20,298 nt of DNA from JACDAN01 sp036380355 (GTDB lineage: Bacteria; Actinomycetota; Thermoleophilia; Gaiellales; Gaiellaceae), in the NCBI GenBank assembly GCA_036380355.1, contig DASVEW010000027.1, forward strand, positions 1 through 20,298, written 5' to 3'. The position numbers and the translations under genes are program-made. Of the stretch, positions 1-7,439 are shown piece by piece (position 1 is the first letter of the stretch; every line of letters starts with the position of its first letter). A model generated the notes under the pieces. That model was not told the DNA's origin, ran no database searches, and was given only the letters and a program-made list of their open reading frames with translations.

Positions 1-131
1 GGACGAACGCCTGGCTGCACAACTGGCGTCGGATCAGCACACGCTGGGAGCGGCGGCCCGAGCTCTACCTCGCCCTGCTCCAGCTCGCCTGCTCGATGAT
101 CATCTGCCGGCTGCTCGACTGGTCATTGTGA
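1..131 (+). CDS. IS5-type transposase, C-terminal fragment
   Basis: The frame beginning at base 3 reads through the left edge and ends at TGA 129-131, giving the last 42 residues of a transposase. The tail contains TNAWLHNWRRISTRWERR followed by ELYLALLQLACSMIICRLL. This matches the end of the DDE domain in IS5-superfamily transposases, where an ERT-x-AWL-x-x-x-RR motif (the catalytic Glu lies just upstream, outside the window) is followed by a hydrophobic helix with a conserved LAC. The catalytic residues and the other end of the element are not visible, so completeness and activity cannot be judged. It runs toward the 3' end of the neighbouring minus-strand methyltransferase gene and stops 24 bp short of it. 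The IS5-like assignment is from motif memory; the exact subgroup is not determined. Confidence 0.75.
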   Translation, partial: TNAWLHNWRRISTRWERRPELYLALLQLACSMIICRLLDWSL

Positions 132-155
132 GACCACTTCCTGACACCGTGCCGA
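1..155 (+). mobile_element. right end of an IS5-like insertion sequence (outer boundary not defined)
   Basis: The transposase tail ends at 131 and the next gene's stop codon is at 156-158, so the right terminal inverted repeat and any target-site duplication must lie within about 132-155 unless the IS overlaps that gene. Only one end is in the window, so the inverted repeat cannot be paired and the boundary is an upper limit. Insertion just past the stop of a minus-strand gene would be close to neutral for that gene. Confidence 0.4.
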
Positions 156-677
156 TCAATCGTGGTCGTAGCGCCGCCCCGGGCGCGGGATCCAGCCGGG
201 AACCGCCTGCTGATAGGCGTCGTACTCCTCGCCGAACTGCCGCCGGAGGGTCGGCTCCTCGTACCAGTGGACAAAGGCGGCGACGACGGCGGCTACGAGA
301 GCCGCGTATGCCAGTAGCTCGAGCCGGCCGAGGAGGAATGCCTGGCCGACGATCGCAGCCAGGACCGCCAGGTACATCGGGTTCCGCACGTAGCGGTAGA
401 GGCCGCCGACGACGAGGCGCTCGGTCGGCGCGACCGGCGCGGGCGTGCCCATCCCCTCGACGACGAAGCGGACGAAGGCGTGGAGCAGCACACCGACGCC
501 CACAACGACGAGAGCTCCTCCGGGGACGCGCGGCACAACCCAGAACTGCGCGGGCTCCTCACGCTCCCAGCCCGTCAACCACCACGGGATCAGGCCGGCA
601 ACGACACCCGGCGCGAGCAAGAAGAAGACCGCGCTCCCCAGGGCAGCCCGCATCCTGCTCACACTCCCATTCTCCAA
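156..677 (-). CDS. isoprenylcysteine carboxylmethyltransferase / PEMT-family membrane methyltransferase
   Basis: A 173-residue integral membrane protein. Hydrophobic segments lie at about residues 11-35 and 47-72. The family signature RYVRNPMYLAVL follows at about 93-104, then further membrane helices at about 100-138. The C-terminal part reads EEPTLRRQFGEEYDAY and ends in VPGWIPRP. The R-x-x-RNPMY motif and the EEP-x-L-x-x-x-FG-x-x-Y-x-x-Y tail are hallmarks of the ICMT/phospholipid methyltransferase superfamily, which methylates lipids or small hydrophobic substrates with S-adenosylmethionine at the membrane. The real substrate in bacteria of this group is generally unknown. The ATG at 677 is the first start in frame; the internal ATG eight codons later (MRAALGS) is an alternative. 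It lies downstream of a three-hairpin region and is probably transcribed separately from the tetR/MFS unit. Confidence 0.85.
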   Translation of the reverse strand: MENGSVSRMRAALGSAVFFLLAPGVVAGLIPWWLTGWEREEPAQFWVVPRVPGGALVVVGVGVLLHAFVRFVVEGMGTPAPVAPTERLVVGGLYRYVRNPMYLAVLAAIVGQAFLLGRLELLAYAALVAAVVAAFVHWYEEPTLRRQFGEEYDAYQQAVPGWIPRPGRRYDHD

Positions 678-689
678 GCCGAACCGCCG

Positions 690-712
690 GCGGACGGGCT
701 TCGCCCGTCCGC
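690..712. repeat. perfect 10-bp inverted repeat, 3-nt loop
   Basis: Arms 690-699 (GCGGACGGGC) and 703-712 are perfect complements separated by three bases. Read on the minus strand the loop closes as GGGC-GAA-GCCC, containing the GCGAAGC mini-hairpin that is exceptionally stable. It lies 13 bp upstream of the methyltransferase start codon and is the first of three hairpins between 690 and 823. It could be a terminator part, an RNA leader structure or a copy of an interspersed repeat. Confidence 0.7.
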
Positions 713-762
713 AAGAATCAGCTCCCTCGGGCGAGGTGTCGTCCCGGCGCGGGCTGGGCCGC

Positions 763-782
763 GTCTCGGCGTCAGCCGAGAC
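763..782. repeat. perfect 8-bp inverted repeat, 4-nt loop
   Basis: Arms 763-770 (GTCTCGGC) and 775-782 are perfect complements around the loop GTCA. It is the middle one of three hairpins in the 166-bp gap between tetR and the methyltransferase gene. No T-tract follows on either strand, so it is not a textbook terminator by itself. Confidence 0.6.
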
Positions 783-795
783 CCGGCTTCATACG

Positions 796-823
796 TCGCT
801 CAAAGTCGGGAGACTTTGAGCGA
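796..823 (-). terminator. probable terminator hairpin of the MFS-tetR operon
   Basis: A perfect 12-bp stem (796-807 paired with 812-823) closes a four-base loop GGGA (a GNRA-type loop on the plus strand). It lies 21 bp beyond the tetR stop codon. The strong stem and position argue for transcription termination or 3'-end protection of the MFS-tetR mRNA. No U-run follows on the minus strand, which is common for high-GC actinobacterial terminators. Confidence 0.6.
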
Positions 824-843
824 AACGCGACCGGCGTATCCGG

Positions 844-1449
844 TCACGTGTCGCGCCCGGTCATCCAGCGGCGACGGGACGCCACGATCCGCGGGAACTC
901 CTCGTCGAGCATGCCGCCGAGGCGCTTGCTGACCGTCGCCAGGAGGCCGATCGAGATGAAGATCCACGCCTCCGCGTCGGCGTCGCGGTCCTGCGGGACG
1001 CCGTTCGCCTCCTGCGAGCGGCGGATGACGCCCGCGACGAACTCCTGCACCTCGCGCATGTGGCGCTTGAGGTACTTGCGGATCTCGGCGTCGTCGCTCG
1101 CCTCCGTCAGCGCCTGCACCCAGAGGTTTGCGATCAGCGGGCGCCTGTCGCGGGCCTCGAGGTAGGACCGACCCATCGCGGCAACCCAGAGCGCAGGATC
1201 CTCCTCGCCCACGACCGCGCCTTCCCACATCTCACGGCAGAGCGTCCAGGCGTTCTCGAGGCAGGCGAGGTAGAGATCCCGCTTCGAGGCGAAGTGGCGA
1301 TAGAGGATCGGCTCGGTGACGCCGGCCTGGCGCGCGATCTCGGCGGTCGTCGTGCCGCGGTAGCTGCCCTTCGCGAAGATCGCGGAGGCGGTGTCCAGCA
1401 CGGCGGCGCGGCGCTGCTCGGCGGTGAGGCGAGCTCTCGTGGCGGTCAT
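844..1449 (-). CDS. TetR/AcrR-family transcriptional regulator
   Basis: A 201-residue one-component repressor. The N-terminal helix-turn-helix covers about residues 10-57: a first helix with AVLDTASAIFAKGSYRGT, the recognition region TTAEIARQAGVTEPILYRHF, then ASKRDLYLACLEN. The remaining ~145 residues form the usual divergent helical ligand-binding and dimerisation domain. Its ATG (1447-1449) overlaps the stop of the MFS pump gene in an ATGA arrangement, with GGAGGT about 3 bases upstream inside the pump gene, so the two are translationally coupled. TetR proteins in such pairs usually repress the adjacent exporter and are released by its substrate. The near-palindrome at 2911-2924 in the pump promoter is the natural target. 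The ligand is unknown. Confidence 0.93.
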   Translation of the reverse strand: MTATRARLTAEQRRAAVLDTASAIFAKGSYRGTTTAEIARQAGVTEPILYRHFASKRDLYLACLENAWTLCREMWEGAVVGEEDPALWVAAMGRSYLEARDRRPLIANLWVQALTEASDDAEIRKYLKRHMREVQEFVAGVIRRSQEANGVPQDRDADAEAWIFISIGLLATVSKRLGGMLDEEFPRIVASRRRWMTGRDT

Positions 1450-2894
1450 GCGACCTCCGCGACGGGCTCGCTGCGCCCCGGCTCGTCGAGCTCGTGCGGG
1501 CGGACCAGCACGAAGGAGACGACGGCTCCGACGAGCGCGATGACGGCGGCGACCAGCAGCGACGTCGAGAAGCCGTCGACGAAGCGCTCGGGATCCTGGA
1601 ACACGGCGGGCCCTTCGAGATTGCCGATCTCGTGGGCCATGATCGCGCCCATCAGCGCGATCCCGATCGAGCCTCCGACCTGGCGGAACGCATTCAGGAC
1701 GGCCGATCCGACGCCCGACTTGTCGACCGGCAGGGCCCGGACGGCCGCCGCGGCGCTCGGAGTCATCACGAGCGCCATCCCCATCCCGCCGACGATCAGG
1801 GCCGGGAGCAGATCGACGTAGCTCGAGTGCTCGTCCATCCGCGAGAAGTAGAGGAGCTGGACGGCGACCAGGATCATCCCGGTCGTCATCAGCCAGCGCG
1901 AACCGACGCGGTCCGACGTCTTTCCGGCGATCGGCGCGATGAGGATGATCAGGATCGTCATCGGCAGGAAGGCGGCGCCGGCCTCGACCGCCGAGTAGCC
2001 GAGGATCCCCTGCATGTACAGCGAGACGAAGAAGAAGACGCCGAACATCGCGAGCGCGACGAGCAGGACGGCGAGGTTCGCGCCGGCGAAGGTTCCGTTC
2101 CGGAAGAGCGAGAGATCGAGCATCGGCAGCCGCTGGTGGCGCTCGAGAAGGACGAACGCCACGAGCATCACGGCGGCGACGGCGAACGTGCCGACGATGC
2201 GACCGGACGTCCAGCCGTACGTGTTGGCCTCGATGAGGCCGTACGTGAGCGCGAAGAGGCCGAGACCCGAGGTGAGGAGGCCCGGTAGGTCGAGGCGCTG
2301 CTCGTGCGACTCGTCCTTCGACTCCCGGATCAGGACGAGGCTGGCAACGATGGCCACGATCCCGACGGGGACGTTGACGAAGAAGATCCAGCTCCAGTCG
2401 AGGTGCTCGGTCAGGAGACCGCCGACGAGCGGGCCGATGGCGAGCGCGAGCGCCGAGACCCCCGCCCAGAGCCCGATCGCCATCCCCCGCTGGTGCGGCG
2501 GGAACGTTGCCGCGATGATGGAGAGCGTGGCCGGGTTCATCAGCGCCGCGCCAGCCCCCTGGACGACCCGCGCGCCGATCAGGAACTCACCGCTCTCGGC
2601 GAGCCCGCAGGCGAGCGAGGCGCCTGTGAAGATGACGAGGCCGGCCACGAAGACGCGGCGCCGGCCGAGCAGGTCGGCGAGCTTCCCGCCGGTAAGCATC
2701 AGCGACGCAAAGGTGAGCGCGTAGCCGGTGACGATCCACTCGAGCTCGGAGAGGCCCACCCCGAGGTCGCGCGCCATCGACGGCAGGGCGACGTTCACGA
2801 CCGTGTTGTCCAGCATGATCATGAACAACCCGAAAGCAACGGCGGCGAGCGTCCACCACTTTCGAGCTTCTTCGCTGAACAGATTCAAGGCCAC
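1446..2894 (-). CDS. DHA2-type (EmrB/QacA) MFS multidrug exporter
   Basis: A 14-helix major facilitator of the drug:H+ antiporter-2 class, about 482 residues. Early residues include FMIMLDNTVVNVALP, the helix-1 signature (motif D1: LD-x-TVVNVALP) with its membrane-embedded acidic residue. Motif A follows as GGKLADLLGRRR, and motif C as GARVVQGAGAALMNPA. These proteins export lipophilic drugs or metabolites using the proton gradient. The frame is open to a GTG at 2921, but that codon would sit upstream of the apparent -10 (TAACAT, 2913-2908). I therefore prefer the in-frame GTG at 2894, giving a protein beginning VALNLFSEEARKWW and an almost leaderless mRNA. The TTG two codons later is also possible. 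It is the first gene of an operon with the overlapping tetR. Confidence 0.93.
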   Translation of the reverse strand: MALNLFSEEARKWWTLAAVAFGLFMIMLDNTVVNVALPSMARDLGVGLSELEWIVTGYALTFASLMLTGGKLADLLGRRRVFVAGLVIFTGASLACGLAESGEFLIGARVVQGAGAALMNPATLSIIAATFPPHQRGMAIGLWAGVSALALAIGPLVGGLLTEHLDWSWIFFVNVPVGIVAIVASLVLIRESKDESHEQRLDLPGLLTSGLGLFALTYGLIEANTYGWTSGRIVGTFAVAAVMLVAFVLLERHQRLPMLDLSLFRNGTFAGANLAVLLVALAMFGVFFFVSLYMQGILGYSAVEAGAAFLPMTILIILIAPIAGKTSDRVGSRWLMTTGMILVAVQLLYFSRMDEHSSYVDLLPALIVGGMGMALVMTPSAAAAVRALPVDKSGVGSAVLNAFRQVGGSIGIALMGAIMAHEIGNLEGPAVFQDPERFVDGFSTSLLVAAVIALVGAVVSFVLVRPHELDEPGRSEPVAEVA

Positions 2895-2907
2895 AATCGG
2901 GGGACCT

Positions 2908-2937
2908 ATGTTAGCGGCCACTAAGTTACAGCGTCAA
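2908..2937. promoter_or_regulatory. divergent MFS/MMPL promoter with candidate TetR operator
   Basis: On the minus strand TTGACG (2937-2932), an 18-bp spacer and TAACAT (2913-2908) make a good sigma-70-type promoter for the MFS gene. On the plus strand TAAGTT (2922-2927) sits 9 bases before the MMPL ATG, implying a leaderless or nearly leaderless MMPL mRNA. Between and overlapping both -10s is the near-palindrome TTAGCGGCCACTAA (2911-2924): only the symmetric pair at its fifth and tenth positions fails to match. One TetR dimer bound here would block both promoters. The promoter and palindrome are read from the sequence; TetR binding is inference. Confidence 0.6.
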
Positions 2938-5054
2938 TGACCGAGAGACTCGCATCGTCGTCGGCCCGCCATCCCGGCCGGACGGTCCTCGCCTGGGTGC
3001 TTGCCGTCCTCGCCTCGCTCGTGCTGATCGTCTTCTTCCTCGGGGATGCGCTGTCCGGCGAGGCAGAGCAGCTGAACAACCCGGAGTCGGAGCAGGCCTA
3101 CGACCTGATCGAGGAGCGGGTCCCGCCTTCGACGGAGTTCACGAGCGACGTCGTGCTCGTGCGGTCGGACTCGGTGGACACCGACCATCCGGAGTTCCGC
3201 GACAAGGTCGACCGCGTCATCGCGGACCTGGAGTCGACGCCGGGCGTCCTCTACGTCGCCGACGAGCCGTCGGGGGGGAACGAGCGCGCGGTTGTCATCG
3301 AGGTAGGCCTCGTGGACGAGGGTGCGGCCGAGAACGTCTCCGAGACGCTCGAGCGCCACGACGGCGAGACGTTCGACCTCTACGCGACCGGCCAGTGGTC
3401 CGTGGAGCGCGACTTCTTGCGGCTCTCCGAGGAGGATCTCCAAAAGGGCGAGCTGCAGTTCGGACTGCCCGTGGCCTTCATCGTCCTGCTGCTCGTGTTC
3501 GGCGCCGTGGTCGCGGGCCTCGTACCGCTCGCGCTCGCGATGGTCGCGATCATCACGGCGCTCGGGCTGACCTCGCTCGTCGGAACCGCGTTCGACCTCT
3601 CGGTCTTCACGATCAACATGCTCACCGGCATGGGCCTGGCGCTCGGGATCGACTACTCGCTCTTCGTCGTGTCGAGGTTCCGGGAGGAACGTGCGGCCGG
3701 GCGGAACGAGCTCGATGCGATCGGCGCGACCGGGGCCACCGCCAGCCGGGCAGTGCTCTTCAGCGGCCTGGCATTCGTCGTCGCGATGTTCGGGCTGCTG
3801 CTGATCCCGAACACGATCTTCCGCAGCCTCGCCACCGGCGCGATCCTCGTCGGCATCACCTCGGTGCTCGGAGCGCTGACGCTGCTTCCGGCGGTGCTGA
3901 GCCTGCTCGGGGACCGGGTGAATGCCCTCCGGATTCCCATCATCGGCCGGGGTGCCGAACGAGGGACGGGCGCCGAGGGCCGATTCTGGGGGTCGATCGT
4001 CCGGGCGGTGATGCGGCGGCCCGTCGTCAGCCTGGTGCTGAGCGCCGGCGTCCTCGTCGCGCTCGCGCTGCCCGTGCTCGAGTACCGGACGGGCGAGGCG
4101 GGGATCCGGACGCTGCCCGACCGGTTCGATTCCAAGCAGGGCTTCAACGCGCTCGAGCAGGAGTTCGGCGTCGGCACGACCGACGAGATCCAGGTCGTCG
4201 TCGACGGCAACGTGGATGCTCCCGAGACACGGTCGGCGATCGAAGGCCTCGCCGGGGAGATGCGGAACGATCCGGCCTTCCGGCAGGTCGAGACCGAGTT
4301 CCACCCGGACCGGAACCTCGCGCTGATCGAGGCGCTTCCGGCCGGGGACAGCCGGGACGAGCAGGCGCTCGACGCCGTCCAGGAGCTCCGAGAGGAGGAG
4401 ATTCCCGGCGCGCGGGTCCTCGTCACCGGCGAGACCGCGGAGAGCATCGACTACTACGCACTCACCGACCGCTGGCTCCCGATCCTGATCGCCTTCGTGC
4501 TCGGGCTGAGCTTCGTCCTCCTCACGGTCGCCTTCCGTTCGATCGTCGTCGCCACCACGGCCATCGCACTCAACCTTCTCTCCGTCGGCGCTGCGTACGG
4601 CGTCCTGATCCTGGTGTTCCAGGAGGGGATCGGGAACGACCTGTTCGGCTTCCAGCAGGTGGACTTCATCGAGGCCTGGGTGCCGCTCTTCCTGTTCGCC
4701 GTGCTCTTCGGCCTGTCGATGGACTACAACGTCTTCCTGCTGAGCCGGATCCGCGAGCGCTACGTGCGGACGGGCTCGAACGACGAGGCGGTCGCCCACG
4801 GGATCGGCTCCACGGCGCGGATCATCACCGGCGCCGCGCTGATCATCATCGCGGTCTTCGGCGGGTTCGCGGTCGGTGACCTCGTGATGTTCCAGCAGAT
4901 GGGCTTCGGCGTCGCCGTCTCGCTCCTGATCGACGCGACGATCATCCGGTCGGTGCTCCTGCCGGCGGTGATGAAGCTCCTCGGAGACTGGAACTGGTAC
5001 CTGCCGAGGTGGCTCGACTGGCTGCCGGACTTCCACGTCGAGGGTGCGCGGTGA
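2937..5054 (+). CDS. MMPL/RND-superfamily membrane transporter
   Basis: A 705-residue exporter of the MMPL (mycobacterial membrane protein large) branch of the RND superfamily, which moves lipids and other hydrophobic compounds across the membrane by proton-motive force. It has the expected duplicated plan. Helix 1 is at about 19-42, followed by an extracytoplasmic domain to about 175. A block of five or more helices includes the signature GIDYSLFVVSRFREER at about 238-253. The second half has helix 7 at about 361-380, a second extracytoplasmic domain to about 510, and a block with the matching motif GLSMDYNVFLLSRIRERY at about 593-610. ATG 2937 is supported by the -10 TAAGTT only 9 bases upstream. 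Its stop overlaps the start of the acyl-CoA ligase gene (GTGA), so the two are coupled. Length and motif spacing look complete. Confidence 0.94.
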   Translation: MTERLASSSARHPGRTVLAWVLAVLASLVLIVFFLGDALSGEAEQLNNPESEQAYDLIEERVPPSTEFTSDVVLVRSDSVDTDHPEFRDKVDRVIADLESTPGVLYVADEPSGGNERAVVIEVGLVDEGAAENVSETLERHDGETFDLYATGQWSVERDFLRLSEEDLQKGELQFGLPVAFIVLLLVFGAVVAGLVPLALAMVAIITALGLTSLVGTAFDLSVFTINMLTGMGLALGIDYSLFVVSRFREERAAGRNELDAIGATGATASRAVLFSGLAFVVAMFGLLLIPNTIFRSLATGAILVGITSVLGALTLLPAVLSLLGDRVNALRIPIIGRGAERGTGAEGRFWGSIVRAVMRRPVVSLVLSAGVLVALALPVLEYRTGEAGIRTLPDRFDSKQGFNALEQEFGVGTTDEIQVVVDGNVDAPETRSAIEGLAGEMRNDPAFRQVETEFHPDRNLALIEALPAGDSRDEQALDAVQELREEEIPGARVLVTGETAESIDYYALTDRWLPILIAFVLGLSFVLLTVAFRSIVVATTAIALNLLSVGAAYGVLILVFQEGIGNDLFGFQQVDFIEAWVPLFLFAVLFGLSMDYNVFLLSRIRERYVRTGSNDEAVAHGIGSTARIITGAALIIIAVFGGFAVGDLVMFQQMGFGVAVSLLIDATIIRSVLLPAVMKLLGDWNWYLPRWLDWLPDFHVEGAR

Positions 5055-6943
5055 GCGAGGTCGTCTGGCGCCCGTCCGAGGAGGTGCTCGAGCGCGCGAA
5101 CGTCGTCCGGCTGATGCGGCGGCACGGCATCGACGACTACTGGGAGCTCGTCCGCCGCTCGCAGGAAGACGCCGACTGGTTCTGGGCCGCGGCGGTCGAG
5201 GACATGGGGCTGGAGTTCTCGACGCCGTGGGAGCGCGTGTCGGATCTCTCGCGTGGGCCCGAATGGGCGACCTGGTTCGTCGGCGGGAAGCTCAACATCG
5301 CGTGGAACTGTGTGCACCGGTGGGCGCAACGGCGGCCCGAAGGCCGCGCCGCCGTCTCGCTCGGCGAGGGCGGCGAGCGGCGGGAGCTGACCTGGGCGGC
5401 CATGTCCGATCAGGTCACCCGGCTGGCGGAGGCGCTCGTCCGGCTCGGGGTCGGAGCAGGCGACCGCGTCGCGATCTTCCTACCGATGGCGCAGGAGGTG
5501 GCGATCGCTTCGCACGCCTGTGCGCACATCGGCGCGATCCAGGTGCCGATCTTCTCGGGCTTCGCCGCGCCGGCGGTCGCGCAGCGGCTCCAGGCGTCGG
5601 AGGCGAAGGTGGCGATCACGACCGGGACGTCGTCCCGCCGCGGCCGCGAGGTGCCGATGCTCCAGATCCTCGAGGAGGCGCGAGCAGAGGCACCGTCGGT
5701 CGATCACGTCGTCCTTTCGCCCTGGGACGACCTGATTGCCGAGTCACCGGGCGAGCTGCCCGCGGCCGAGCTCGACTCCGAGACGCCGTACCTCCTGACC
5801 TACACGTCCGGGACGACGGGCAAGCCGAAGGGCGTCGTGCACGTGCAGGGCGGCTTCCTCGTCTCGATCGCGCGCGAGGTCTGCTACCAAGCTGACGCCG
5901 GTCCGGACGACGTCATCCACTTCGCCACGGACATGGGTTGGATCATGGGGCCGTGGACGGTGGTCGGCGGTCACGCGATGGGCTCGACGCTCGTCTTCGC
6001 GGAGGGCGCACCCGACTGGCCGGCCGACCGGCTCTGGCGCCTCGTCGAGCAGGAGCGGGTGTCGGTTCTCGGCCTCTCACCGACGCTGGTACGGGCGCTC
6101 ATCCCGCACGGCGACCCCGAGACCGACCTCTCCTCGCTCCGGACGATCGTGACGACCGGCGAGCCCTGGAACCCCGAGCCGTACCGGTGGCTCTTCGAGC
6201 AGGTCGGGGGCGGCCGCGTGCCGATCATCAACTGCTCGGGCGGGACGGAGGTCGGGGCCTGCTTCCTGTCGCCGACGCCGGCGATCCCGATCAAGGCGTG
6301 CTCCCTCGGCGGCCCGGCGCTCGGGATGGCGATGGACGTCGTCGACGGTGAGGGCCGCTCGCTCGTCGCAGGCGGTGGGGGCGAGGTCGGCGAGCTCGTC
6401 TGCCGCAAGCCCTTCCCCGGGATGACACGCGGGTTCTGGCGCGATCCCGACCGGTATCTCGACACGTACTGGCGCCGCTTCCCGGGGATCTGGACGCACG
6501 GCGACTGGGCGTCCGTGGACGACGACGGCTACTGGTTCCTGCACGGCCGCTCGGACGACACGCTCAACATCGCCGGCAAGCGGATCGGCCCCGCCGAGCT
6601 CGAATCGGCGGCGGTCGAGCATCCGGCGGTGCTGGAGGCGGCCGCGGTCGGCATTCCGCACGAGGTCAAGGGCGAGGTTGCGTGGATCTTCTGCATCGCC
6701 GCGCCGGGGGCCGACGGCGACGAGTCGCTCGCTGGCGAGGTGTGCGAACTGGTGTCCCGAGATCTCGGCAAGGCCTTCCGGCCCGATCGCGTCGTCTTCG
6801 TCAGCGCGCTGCCGAAGACGCGGAGCGCCAAGATCATGCGCCGCGCCGTGCGGGCGAAAGCGCTCGGCACCGACCCCGGTGACCTGTCGTCGCTCGAGAA
6901 CCCGGAAGCGCTGGACGAGATCGGCTCAGCCCTGGGCGGGTGA
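5051..6943 (+). CDS. acetyl-CoA synthetase-like AMP-forming acyl-CoA ligase
   Basis: A 630-residue ANL-superfamily enzyme that activates a carboxylic acid with ATP to an acyl-adenylate and transfers it to CoA. An ACS-type N-terminal region has GGKLNIAWNCVHRW at about 77-90, as in acetyl/propionyl-CoA synthetases. The P-loop is YTSGTTGKPKG at about 251-261. Further along are WTHGDWA at about 480 and the hinge region GRSDDTLNIAGKRIGPAE at about 499-516. The C-terminal lysine motif is PKTRSAKIMRR at about 586-596, where the usual RSGK is RSAK; the catalytic Lys is kept. An in-frame ATG exists at 5009, but GTG 5051 is preferred because it overlaps the MMPL stop (GTGA) and has a GAGGG just upstream. 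Substrate is not predictable from sequence. Coupling to an MMPL exporter hints at lipid or fatty-acid handling, as in the FadD/MmpL pairings of mycobacteria. Confidence 0.93.
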   Translation: MSEVVWRPSEEVLERANVVRLMRRHGIDDYWELVRRSQEDADWFWAAAVEDMGLEFSTPWERVSDLSRGPEWATWFVGGKLNIAWNCVHRWAQRRPEGRAAVSLGEGGERRELTWAAMSDQVTRLAEALVRLGVGAGDRVAIFLPMAQEVAIASHACAHIGAIQVPIFSGFAAPAVAQRLQASEAKVAITTGTSSRRGREVPMLQILEEARAEAPSVDHVVLSPWDDLIAESPGELPAAELDSETPYLLTYTSGTTGKPKGVVHVQGGFLVSIAREVCYQADAGPDDVIHFATDMGWIMGPWTVVGGHAMGSTLVFAEGAPDWPADRLWRLVEQERVSVLGLSPTLVRALIPHGDPETDLSSLRTIVTTGEPWNPEPYRWLFEQVGGGRVPIINCSGGTEVGACFLSPTPAIPIKACSLGGPALGMAMDVVDGEGRSLVAGGGGEVGELVCRKPFPGMTRGFWRDPDRYLDTYWRRFPGIWTHGDWASVDDDGYWFLHGRSDDTLNIAGKRIGPAELESAAVEHPAVLEAAAVGIPHEVKGEVAWIFCIAAPGADGDESLAGEVCELVSRDLGKAFRPDRVVFVSALPKTRSAKIMRRAVRAKALGTDPGDLSSLENPEALDEIGSALGG

Positions 6944-7435
6944 GTGGCCCTCAGCCAGCACGCGCTGAAACGCTGGGTAGGAGCCGGCCTTCCCGACCGT
7001 GACGAGCGTGTCGCCCTGCTTGATCACGTCGTCGGGCAGCGCCCCGGTCACCGGCTCCGGCTCGCGGAGGATTGCGATCACCGTGATCCCGAGCTTCGCC
7101 CGGAACTCCGCCTCGGCGAGGGTCTTTCCGATCCAGGGGCTCGTGTCCGGGACGGGGATCCACTCGATCAGAAGCTCGCCGAGCGCCATCTCGAGCTCCT
7201 CGACGATCTTCGGCCGCTCGTAGGCGCCGCCGAGTACGGCGCCGAGCTGGCGCGCCTCGTCGTCATCGAGCGTGATCACCGAGCGAGGCTCGTCGTCGCC
7301 GCTGCGGCGGAAGTAGTAGAGCTCGCGCTTGCCGTCGTTGTGGAGGATCACCGTCAGCCGGCAGCCTTCACCGGTTCGGATCGTGAACTTCGTGCCGATT
7401 CCGGGAAGGCGGGTCTCCTCGAGTTGAGTGGGCAA
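6926..7435 (-). CDS. khtT: cation:proton antiporter regulatory subunit, KhtT-like
   Basis: A 169-residue cytoplasmic protein matching Bacillus KhtT (YhaT) along its length. The N-terminus carries RLPGIGTKFTIRT (about 9-21). A KhtT-type N-domain with ITLDDDEARQLGAVLGGAY follows at about 60-78. A C-terminal RCK_C/TrkA-C domain (about 85-165) contains IGKTLAEAEFRAKLGITVIA and DDVIKQGDTLVTVG. KhtT binds and gates the KhtU antiporter in response to cyclic di-AMP and pH in Bacillus; here the role is inferred by homology. The start is TTG (7435-7433), strongly supported by AAGGAGG eight bases upstream and by conservation of the LPGIG segment nine residues in. It follows khtU by 4 bp. Its 3' end overlaps the convergent ligase gene by 18 bp. 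Confidence 0.9.
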   Translation of the reverse strand: MPTQLEETRLPGIGTKFTIRTGEGCRLTVILHNDGKRELYYFRRSGDDEPRSVITLDDDEARQLGAVLGGAYERPKIVEELEMALGELLIEWIPVPDTSPWIGKTLAEAEFRAKLGITVIAILREPEPVTGALPDDVIKQGDTLVTVGKAGSYPAFQRVLAEGHSPAQG

Positions 7436-7439
7436 CGCG

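Noticed and set aside
2934..5036. Open frame of ~700 codons on the minus strand
   Set aside because: Exactly antisense to the MMPL gene, rich in Asp/Glu/Arg/His with no recognisable motif; a common shadow in very GC-rich DNA.
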